NCBI GenBank assembly: GCA_037178675.1
Contig: JAYMGJ010000131.1
Location: forward strand, 62,001-126,000
DNA: 64,000 nucleotides
Direction: 5' to 3'
Source: Scleroderma bovista
Lineage: Eukaryota; Basidiomycota; Agaricomycetes; Boletales; Sclerodermataceae
Part shown: one piece after another, positions 54,997-64,000 of the stretch
How positions within the stretch are numbered: position 1 is the stretch's first letter
Layout of the letters: each line of letters starts with the position of its first letter
Notes under the pieces: model-generated
What the model was told of the DNA's origin: nothing
Database searches by the model: none
What the model saw: the letters and a program-made list of their open reading frames with translations, nothing else
Position numbers and translations under genes: made by a program

Positions 54997-56384
54997 CTAC
55001 ACGTTCAGGCCCTGCTCCAGTTCGCCCATCAGCATAGTGCCATCCTTGCTCCCTGTAAGAACTATTGCCAAGTCATCATTAACAATACTGTCAATTTGCA
55101 AGAGAACAACTTACTGATCGGCTCCTTCGGATGGAAATCGACACACGTAACTGTGCCTTTATGACCCGGGAGCTACAACGAATTTAGTACGGAGGTGGGA
55201 TGACTGCAGGAAGGGCCGTACCTTGTACAAGATCGATCCACTCTCGACGTCCCAGATAGAGACCATTCTGTCTGCGCCACCAAGAGCGACCCGCCGTCCG
55301 CCATCATCTTTGCTCCAGGCGCCCTTCGCCAAGGTGTTCTCGAAACCCGCAGGTACCCCGTGAAGAATGCGGTGTATGCGCGATGGTGCTGGCGAGAAAG
55401 GCCGTACATCATGTACGATAGTTTGCGACGAGAGCGACGCCGAAAGGAGATACGAGCCGTTGGGCGAAAGCGCTAGTGAAGTTGGCGTGTCTGAATGGCC
55501 CATGAGCGAGTACACTTGCTCCGACTTTCGCAAGTCATAGACCTAGATGGCACCACGACATATTTATCGCCAGAAACGGGGGAAAGTCGTGTGAAGTACA
55601 CGTACGTGAATCTCATTGTCCAGTGCACCAATGTACACGTTTTGGCCGTCTGCGCTCCAACAGACGGACGTGACAGGACAGCCTATCTCGAAAACCGCAA
55701 CGCTTGTCTTGTCACCCTCCTCGCCCCCTTCCCATATCCTCACCGTCCCATCATCAGAGCCCGTCGCGACCAGCTCAATGCCAGCGCCACCAGCCATCGT
55801 CCGGTCGAGGGTATTGATAATTCCGCGATGTGCGCGTATTTTCTTGATCCGTTGGCCAGTAGTGACATTCGTCATATTCAGAATGTGGTCCGCGCCAACT
55901 GTATAGAGAGTAAGAGAATACAGCGACCACTGCAGGTCGAGGATGGGCGCTTTGTGGAGACTCGTGAGCAGTCCGTAATTCGTGTTCGGAGGATATGTCC
56001 TCCAAAGCGCTATCGCATGAAAACAATAAGTACCGTATACAAAACACAAACTGGCAAATCACGCACAGACACTTCTATCGGTTGAACATGCAGCAATGTG
56101 CTGTCCAGTGGGGTCGAATCTACAACTTACAATTTCACCCTTTGCAAAGAATGCGGAAATGAGCAACACTCGTACGCGACTAACTGAGGACTCACCGAGT
56201 GTGCACCGCTCAAGCTGATAATTGGGGCTTCAAGATTACTCGTCCGTTTTATGCTACGGATCAGTCCTTTTTGGCGGTCGTCTCCCGAAGACGAGATGAC
56301 CAGCTCATTGCTTGGAGGCGAGTCGGAGCGGACTCTTTTGATCAGTGTTCCTTCCCTAGGAGGTGACGTCCCTCTCTTCGACAT
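54997..56384 (-). CDS. SNRNP40: U5 snRNP 40-kDa WD40 protein
   Basis: Multi-exon gene on the minus strand, starting MSKRGTSPPREGTLIKRVRS. After the N-terminal tail (NLEAPIISLSGAHS) come seven WD40-type repeats: WRTYPPNTNYGLLTSLHKAP, TGQRIKKIRAHRGIINTLDR, LVATGSDDGTVRIWEGGEEG, VTSVCWSADGQNVYIGALDN, VYSLMGHSDTPTSLALSPNG, RVALGGADRMVSIWDVESGS, then the last repeat ending KDGTMLMGELEQGLNV. Repeat order, the DVRPF segment and the bulge before the sixth repeat match the SNRNP40 (Prp8-binding) family, a stable component of the U5 snRNP that contacts Prp8 in the spliceosome. Length is as usual for the family. Confidence 0.85.
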
Positions 56385-56724
56385 TGCAAAACGAAAAACA
56401 GTACGGCGCGATGATGGAGTTGAGGTGCAACGAGACAACCCCCAGTGTGGGGGTGACAAATTCACTTGAGTTGCATTGGTTGTACTCAAACCACTTGAAC
56501 CGAGTCCACGATGGTGGAACACTCATCTCCACCTCTGTACTTGCTGAATACGACTGGTATTAGGACTCATCCTGGAGTGGCTACAACGGTCGTATGCAAT
56601 ACAAAAGTGGTCGCGGAACAAATATGCAGAAAACAAGGTACGACCAATAGGGACAAGAATTGTCTTCTACCAAGCACAGGATCAATATCCAAACATTCAA
56701 GATAACCCCTGGTGGTAAGGTGGT

Positions 56725-58130
56725 TTATGCCGATGAGCCATTCTCTCTAGCGATCGGTGGACGCTCGAGGAGCCAGACCGAACGGCGATTAGTGCTGTCA
56801 ACCCAGCGCTGGATAGGCTGCAGTTGCCCATCATTAAATAGCTTGTGAGTGTCGCTCTCAGAATACTATTGAGAATCCCTTGATCAGATCGCCGCTTCAT
56901 AGCAAGAAAAGTGTCTTACGTTTGCAGACACGCAAACCCGGACAAGCTCCCCTTCCAAGAACGGAATGACTTGGTTGTATGCAGGAATGTAGATCTCATG
57001 CGTTCGGAGGCACTTGTAGAATCCTTCAAAGCAGCCTGGGAGAGCGAGGTAAGTGTTTCAGGATCTTCAACCACAGTCATCTTGTTGGTAACCCACATTT
57101 CTCGTCGTTTGAAATGTACTCATACGTCCAGTCGTCGTGGTTGAATAAACCTGGACTCCCAAGGGCATTCCCAGCGGCACTAAGCCCATTCATGGCGAAT
57201 GCTTTGCTATAGCCGTTCGGGTCGCTGTACGCATTGTGAAGGTTACTGCGTTCATGGATATGGCCCACTGCAAGGAGCAGCCTATCCCCAGGTCGCAGCG
57301 GAATGGCACGAAGGAACTGTGAATCGTCTCCACGGTAAAATGATCCGATGTTACCGCCAAGGAAGAGGTAATAGATGGGCGGCTGGCTCGGGAAAATGGT
57401 CGGTGCAGTGTCGGCCCGCAACGCTGGTGTAGGTCCATCCCCTTTGCCGGAGCTACCTAATCCTCCAGACGCGATGAACTCGAAGCCGTTTTCGTAGGTG
57501 CCCCATAAGCCTTTCGTCTCCACTTTTCCGGAGAGGAAAGGTCCAATGTCAGAGTTGTAAACTTCGTTGAGTGCCCGTTTGAGCTCGTTGCCGTCAAGGT
57601 CGAGCGCGAAGTAAGTCACAGGGGGAACGGCCAAGGGGGTGGGTACCATATCGGACAAAGCACGCAACAAGTGCGATGTCTTTCGAAGAGACCTGTGTAA
57701 CGTATACAGAGGTCAGTGACAAATGGTACAAATGATGAAATGGCAAAGAATTCGGATGTTTTTTAACCGCATCCCATACGTAGCCAGGACGGCAAAGCAT
57801 CAAGATCACTCACCCGGCGCCAAGTTCAACGATGGCCTCACCAGGGACGATGGCATCGCCAGTATGACTATGCATGGCCTTCATGATCCCGTCTCCTTGC
57901 AATTTGAAGATCTCCAACTCAGAAACAAAAGGACGGTAGTCCGGTGTTTCCGCGCTGAACTTGTCAAAAAGATTCAAGCCGACCTCGTCGTACAGGACCT
58001 TTGTCGGTAAGGCCTTCTTATTGAATGGAGCACCCAAGCCTTCGATAATCTCATCTGCAAATTGACGGGACGCATCTTTGGGACGAATATCTAGGACGTG
58101 GATTTCCCGGTTGTGCTGAGGCTCTTGCAT
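56725..58130 (-). CDS. EgtD/EasF-type SAM-dependent N-methyltransferase
   Basis: Starts MQEPQHNREIHVLDIRP at 58,130. Exon 1 includes ALPTKVLYDEVGLNLFDKFS and the SAM-binding VELGAG, continued in exon 2 as SLRKTSHLLRAL. Later segments are FALDLDGNELKRALNEV, YYLFLGGNIGSFYRGDDSQF, RPGDRLLLAVGHIHER and FNHDDWTYEYISNDEK, then FEGFYKCLRTHEIYIP, PFLEGELVRVC and the terminal exon LQPIQRWVDSTNRRSVWLLE ending at 56,725. This is the histidine-specific methyltransferase fold (Methyltransf_33), found as the first half of ergothioneine synthase Egt1 and as free enzymes such as EasF (dimethylallyltryptophan N-methyltransferase). Here it stands alone, without the sulfoxide-synthase half, so the substrate is an amino acid or a derived amine that cannot be named from sequence. 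Confidence 0.8.
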
Positions 58131-58799
58131 GTTGGGCTGTATCTGACAGATGCAGACTCGTCTCTTCTGAAGAGTACTTATCTCACCGGACCATGTGTCT
58201 AAGCGCTCGAGGTGACTATTGGATCACCTGCGAAGCTACCGAGGTTCAAAGGAATATAGTATAGTATATCACAGAGATCTGAGTCATTTTACTGATAGGC
58301 TTAGGGCGATCTTAATTACTCGTATGAGAACTTGGAACGACGTATATAATGAAACCACTCATTGGTTCGACGAAGGAGCTCAAGATAGTTCTGAATTTCG
58401 ATGGGAACATTGTGCGAACCCTAGCAGACACATTTCCATGATTGGCTGGCGGTTTTCGACAAATCAATCCTTACGAATACAAGTCCGAGGAAAAGGCCAT
58501 TCCGGCAACATTCAAGCCAACTTGTTAACATTCCCAAGTTCGATTTCTATACTACAACATAACATCAAAGTATCACTGACACAGGGTTATATTTGACACA
58601 GCAGTCAATTGTTAATTTTACCAGTTCCAACCCACTATCAGCGAGGATTCAGGACCAATGGAGCGAAAGCTGTTTGGTACTGAGTTGCACCAGGCGATTG
58701 CCACAGGACAGGCATGCTACAGATTAAATTGTCATTTCGATTAGAAGAAAGTACAAGGCCATCCGCGTGCATACCAAGAAAGCTTGAGGTCGAAGACAC
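58131..58799. other. Intergenic, nothing convincing
   Basis: One plus-strand frame (58,219-58,596) has no motif and no splice or codon support and is not called. Confidence 0.5.
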
Positions 58800-61039
58800 C
58801 TAGTTTGGTCCTCGTTGAGAAGACGCCCACCTCACTGCATCCCTCCTGCCCTTCTTCACATCGACAGCAAACCAAATGATCAATGACGACAGGGTACATA
58901 ACGCAAACAAGAAGGGAAACCCCTGCCAATTGCTACCAGTCTTATCAATGATCGCCTGAATCACGGTCGGTCCAATGATGGACGATGCCCGGTTGGATAG
59001 ACCGAACAACCCAAAGAACTGCAAGATTGGAATTGCTAAGGAACTGTGGTCTGAACACCGGGACTGGACGTACCATGTTGTCAAAACCAGGGGGACTGAC
59101 CTCAGCCATCATCGTTTGTGAGTAGGCAAAGTAAGGGGCTTGGAAGAGGCCCGAGACAACATTGAATGCCCTAAGTGACGCAAGTTGAGCTTTATTCACT
59201 AATATCCCGGACTTGAAACCTACCAGAACTCCCAAGCATTGTGGAAACTGTTCATGCACACGTCAGACATGAAGGCACAGATGAATATGTTGCAGCTCAC
59301 CCAAACTTATTGGTCCAAATTCCGACCATACCCCATAGAGATATCAAAATCGTCATAACATTAGTAACAGCAAACTAGGCAAAGAGTGAGCAACTATTCT
59401 GCAGCAATTACTGAGAAACACCTACCATCTTCTTCGTGCTAATTTTCCAGTACCGTTGGACATACCAAAACCCAAAGGTACCAATTGTGCATGTGACCCC
59501 TTGCAATAATCCGAGATAAGTCAATGTCAGGAAAGAAAAGTCGAACTTTTCATTCTGGCAGATCAAAACAAGGGTCAGAGAGGTATTGAACCCCTGTGGG
59601 TGACAAAGATCGTCATGAGTAACATTCCAGCGGGAGGAATAGAAAACTGACGTCTGCAAGTAGGAAAAACGCAAAGAGGTATATGAAGGTATGGGGGAGA
59701 TGTTTGTATGTTTTAAGGGCGACCCAAATCTCGAGAGCAAACCACCTTAGCAACACTGATCCAAGAGTTTAATATTCGGAGCGTTACCTGCTTCCATCCA
59801 ATTGTGTAGAAGTGTTCACCTTTGGGTAAGGCTGGCCCAGGTCGTGGCAGTTGGAAGATAACTGATGTGGTTTATGCGCCAAATACATGCACAATTGAAT
59901 TTCCACGTACACCACCATATTCCAAGAAGTACCCAATACGTGGTATCACTGTTCTGGAAGTTAGCGATGGTAACATTCCAAGCAGTAGACTGACAGTGCG
60001 AGGATATAATTCCCGACCAAAGGACTATTGGCGGTGGCAGGAGGAAGTAAGATGGCGAGATTGAGAGCGTAGGTGGCAATGTAACCGATGTTACTGTGCA
60101 CCTGGGGAAACAGGGTAGAAATTCCAACAAAACCCAGATCAGTAACGAACTAACCGTACTGATATTGCTAATCCTGTTCTTCTCTAAAGACTGCTCTCTC
60201 TCGTACTCTTCCACTGGTATCTCACCTCTTTCATACCTTTCGCAGAGTTGCCGTGAGTATGGGGTATTGCGTGCAAGACGAGGGAAAGCCGCAGTATAGA
60301 AAACAATAGTTGCCCCATAGGAGACGAAACTAATGATATACAGAGCCATCGCAAATTTCCAGCGCCTTGGGGCTATTGCAGTACTTGAGTCATGACGGGG
60401 CCAGTTAACACGGAAGACGTACATGTAAGCGCCATGCAGGCATACTGTGCTGCCCAACAAATTACGGTGGAAAGGAGAAGAAGCCACCGCCCGAATGTTC
60501 CATAGTCACCAGCCGAACCAACGGTAGTGAAGATGGCGGTCATGATGGCAAAGCTGGTACCATTAGAGACAAGGATAATACTCGTCACTGACTTTGACCC
60601 TGAGCCCCATGGCAAGACACACTGGCCAGATGCGTTTGGCGCGGTGCAAGACGAGCCTGGCCCTGCAATCGGGTCGTAACCAGCTGCGGTGGCGAGCGCC
60701 TGGAACAGTATTTGGGTGTAAAAAAAAGGACCCATACCCTAGTTCGTCATTAGCATTTCACATCAAGGAATCTGCACTAGCGTACGCAGTCCCCGTTGTA
60801 GTACACTAAACGTCACAGGCATAAATCTCCTTCTGGGCGTATAACATCGAACACTCACAGTAATAGCTCCAGAGCTCCTTCCTGGTAACCTGGGGTTCAT
60901 CCTTATCCACCGGAGCGATCAAGGTCTCCTTGCCCCTGTTTTGATCATTTGAACTGCTTAGCTTGAGATCTGAACCCTGCAGATCATCCACATTCGCTGG
61001 GTCGGATTTGACGCCGTCTAGTGTAGGCTGCGTGGACAT
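58800..61039 (-). CDS. Atg22-like vacuolar transporter, copy 1
   Basis: Multi-exon gene on the minus strand starting MSTQPTLDGVKSDPANVDDL. After a hydrophilic N-terminus and the family motif TRKELWSYYCE come about twelve membrane segments spread over at least nine exons, e.g. GPFFYTQILFQALATAAGYD, KSVTSIILVSNGTSFAIMTA, WLLLLSTVICWAAQYACMAL, WKFAMALYIISFVSYGATIV, FDFSFLTLTYLGLLQGVTCT, VSGLFQAPYFAYSQTMMAEV and GLFGLSNRASSIIGPTVIQA, ending ASSQRGPN. A cytosolic loop carries YERGEIPVEEYEREQSLEKN. The Atg22 family (an MFS branch) exports amino acids from the vacuole after autophagy. It is tandem to, and clearly a duplicate of, the gene at 61,704-63,941. Confidence 0.85.
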
Positions 61040-61703
61040 GAGGGATAGAGAACATGCTATCGTGAGGTAGCCAGCTTAATATGACATCGAGAACGTTAAT
61101 ATACGTAATCGATAGTTCATGAAACACAAAGTACCCCGTCAGCGTGGACCACGGGCGTAAGATTTGAACGATTCATCGTGCGAGAACTCACATACATAGT
61201 AGCCTGACAAACGAACGCCTAAACGCCTACGTTCTACTAAGAATAACGCAAGCACTCGAAAAGTGTATCCAGTGGTTATCCACGCACCAGAGTTGTCTAA
61301 TTGATGGTTACTCCACCTCCAGCCCAAAGCCTCACTACTTAGCGGAAAGCGTTTATTTCGAGTATGTTTCTCTCCCGCTGCCAAACGAAGATATTTGGCG
61401 ATGTTTGCTCCACTGCCTGGATCAGGAACGTGATCACGGCCCTCCATGGAGCCGGAGCGACAGGGCTACACATTCGGAGAACGTTCTCTATGATACGGTG
61501 TCGTTGTTCCCCTTTTGTGAGAAGAGCGGAGGAACCGTGCCAACTCTGGAGTCACTCTATTCCCGTTCCTAGAACACATGTCACTTTGAAGTCAGTGTGA
61601 TAATTCAGTGCCCTGCTATCCAATCTGTATCTTTTTGAGGGCGTTGAGACACAAATGCACAATAGCGACATGACACAATCAATTTCAACTATGACCCAAA
61701 TAT
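61040..61703. other. Intergenic between the Atg22-like copies
   Basis: No gene seen; holds the upstream region of copy 1. Confidence 0.5.
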
Positions 61704-63941
61704 TCATCCTTTCTTGGGGCCTCTCTGTAATGACGCCCACCTCATAGCATCCCGCCTGCCTCGCTTGACGTCGATACCAAACCAAATGGTGAGTGATGCT
61801 GCGGTGCATAATGCGAACAAAAAAGGGAAACCCTGCCAGTTGCTGCCAGTCTTGTCAATGATTGCCTGGATCACGTTCGGTCCAACCATGGAAGAGGCAC
61901 GGTTCGAGAGACCGTACAGTCCAAAAAACTATAAGGTGTCAAAGATACGATTGACATGGGTCGAGTAGCAAACGCAAACGCACCATGCTATCAAAACCAG
62001 GGGGGCTAAGTTCAGCCATCATTGTCTGTGCGAAGGCATAATAAGATGCTTGGAAGAGGCCAAATACGACATTATAGGCCCTGCGAAACATTACAGTATG
62101 AGATGGTTCATTAAAACGACGGTCAACTTACCAGAACTCCCAAGCCTGATGGAAGCTTGGTTATGCACCATCAATTATGGTTCATGTACGTACGACGAAG
62201 AAACTCACCCGATCCTATCCGTCCAAATACCAATCATACCCCAGAATGGAATCAAAATTGAGAAGACGTTCGTGACAAAAAACTAGAGTAAAATTAGAAA
62301 TGCTTCAAGGGTCGAGGGTTCACGTACCATCTTCTTCGTGCTGATTTTCCAACATTTTTGGATGTGCCACAACACAAAGGTGCTCATCGTCGATGTAATG
62401 GCTTGCAATAATGCCAGATATGTCAGTGTCAAAAAAGAGAAATCGAACTTGGCGTTCTGGCAGATTCCGACAAGAGTCCCAGTTGTATTCACGCCCTATA
62501 TGCAGTAATATCAGTGGGATTCCAATACCATCAGAACCAGAGCACTAACATCTGCCAACAAGAAGATTGAAAAAAGGTATATAAATGTATAAGGGAGGTC
62601 CTTGTATGTTTTAAGAGCTGTCCAGATCTTGAATACACGAAGCATCAGGTAGATTGGACTAGAAATGCAACGTCCAGAGTACCTGCTTCCATCCGACCAC
62701 GAAGTAGCACTGGTCTTTGGGTAAAGGTGGGCCAGGTCGCGGTAATTGATAAATGACTAGACATAGCGATCAGCACCCTGATTGGAAATAAGCCTTCGAC
62801 ACATACACCACCACACCCCAAAAAGGACCCAATATGTATTGTCACTGTTCGCGAGATCAGGAAACAACAGGGCCAGAAATGATACCAACGTACAGTATGA
62901 TAACGAAATTGTCAACTCGAGGATTAGTGGCAGTCGCAGGAGGTAACAGTAATATGAGGTTCATAGTACAGGTAAAAAGAAAGCCAACATTATTGTGCAC
63001 CTGGAGGACTATAGTTCAGAGCAGGCGCAAGGGAAGTAAAGAACTAACCGTGCTGATGTTGGTTATCCTGTTCTTCTCCAAAGACTCCTCCCTTTCATAT
63101 TCCTCGGCAGAAATCTCACCACTTTCATACTTTTCACGGAGCTTCCGTGAATACGGTGTGTTGCGTGCAAGCCGAGGGAAGGCTGCAGCATAAAAGACAA
63201 GCGATGCAGCATATGTCACAGAACTGATTGTGGATAGCGCCATTGCGATCCGCCAACGGCCCGGAGCTACCCATTCGGCTTCACAAAGGTGCCAATGGTA
63301 AAACTCAAAAGAAGGCTTACAAGTGAGCACCATGCATGCGTACTGTGAGGCCCAGCAAATAATGGTCGTAATGAACAGGATCCAGCGTCCCCAAGTTCCG
63401 TAGTCACCGATCGAACCGATGGTAGACAAAATAACAGTCACGATGGCAAATATGAGACCATTAGCAATAAGGACGACACTCGCGACTGGCTTCGTCCCTG
63501 AACCCCATGGCAAAACGCACTGGCCGGATGCACTTGGCGCAGTGCAGGACGAGCCGGGACCAGTAATAGGATCATACCCTGCTGACGTTGCTAGGCTTTG
63601 AAACAATATTTGCGTGTAATTAGGACCGGTGCCCTGGTATGTAGTTAGCGTTGGTCAGGAAGAGTGTGTGTGAACTTACACAATCCCCGTTGGAGTATAC
63701 TGCACAATCAAGAACACGATGACTCCTAAGTGCATGGCATTTAACAACACTCACAATAATAGCTCCAGAGCTCCCTCCGAGTAACAACAGGCTGGTCCGT
63801 ATCCATAGAATTTGTCGGAATGTCCTTGTCCCTTTTGTCTCTAGTATCCGAAAGGATTGGCTTAAAAGCTAAAGCATCTCGGTCCTTCACATCTGCTGCT
63901 GAGGCGAGCTCAGCACTCTGTACCACGGGTTGCAATGACAT
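61704..63941 (-). CDS. Atg22-like vacuolar transporter, copy 2
   Basis: Same layout and length as copy 1 (2,238 against 2,240 bp). Starts MSLQPVVQSAELASAADVKD, then TRRELWSYYCE, FQSLATSAGYDPITGPGSSC, KPVASVVLIANGLIFAIVTV, RWRIAMALSTISSVTYAASL, YESGEISAEEYEREESLEKN, FDFSFLTLTYLALLQAITST and PNVIQAIIDKTGSNWQGFPF, ending QRGPKKG. The conserved membrane segments are close to copy 1, but the N-terminal 60 residues and some loops differ, so the duplication is not recent. The gene appears intact. Confidence 0.85.
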
Positions 63942-64000
63942 GATGGAGGGGGTTGAAACGGTACTGCAAGAGCAACGCCTCTATATGGGAGGATGGCACA

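Noticed and set aside
58219..58596. 125-aa plus-strand frame
   Set aside because: No motif, no splice support, and it lies in the promoter region of the methyltransferase gene.

Overview
The window is a nuclear genomic segment from a basidiomycete fungus, most likely an Agaricomycete. The evidence is: genes split by very short (about 45-60 nt) GT..AG introns; a Ty3/gypsy chromovirus; a Plavaka-family DNA transposon carrying a DUF6532 gene; a fungal TET/JBP-type dioxygenase gene; and ordinary fungal housekeeping genes at the right end. All calls come from reading the sequence; no database search was run.

Layout. About 0-30 kb is a pile-up of mobile DNA: a truncated DUF6532-type gene (0.16-1.9 kb); a chromovirus in minus orientation with a 3' LTR, an intact pol and a broken gag but no visible 5' LTR (1.9-7.0 kb); a roughly 13 kb island (7.2-20 kb) with five multi-exon genes that look intact, one encoding a TET/JBP-like 2-oxoglutarate/Fe(II) dioxygenase; an intact four-exon pogo-type transposase (20.5-22.6 kb); and an apparently complete Plavaka element (23.55-30.07 kb) with inverted terminal repeats, subterminal TGTCTG repeats, a multi-exon transposase and a divergent DUF6532 gene. 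About 30-40 kb is nearly gene-free repeat DNA: a possible non-autonomous element, several tandem repeats, and a 4.2 kb satellite of 81-bp (27-codon) units. From 40 kb on come host genes: a P-loop GTPase with duplicated exons, cytochrome b5, a small membrane protein, an FG-repeat nucleoporin, tRNA-Arg(ACG), an unknown 243-aa protein, the U5 snRNP 40-kDa WD40 protein, an EgtD/EasF-type methyltransferase and two tandem Atg22-like transporters.

The most interesting part is the 7.2-20 kb island. It is flanked by imperfect direct repeats of about 0.55-0.6 kb and holds four different 16-17-nt minisatellites that all share a CGGCA core. It contains a DNA-modification-type oxygenase (405 aa), a divergently transcribed 229-aa partner, a Cys-cluster/coiled-coil protein (598 aa), a Pro/Ser-rich protein (383 aa) and a basic-tailed protein, with no transposase I can recognise. 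Fungal TET/JBP genes are known to travel with KDZ transposons; here a multigene cargo and candidate protein-binding repeat arrays are present, but no KDZ transposase is seen.
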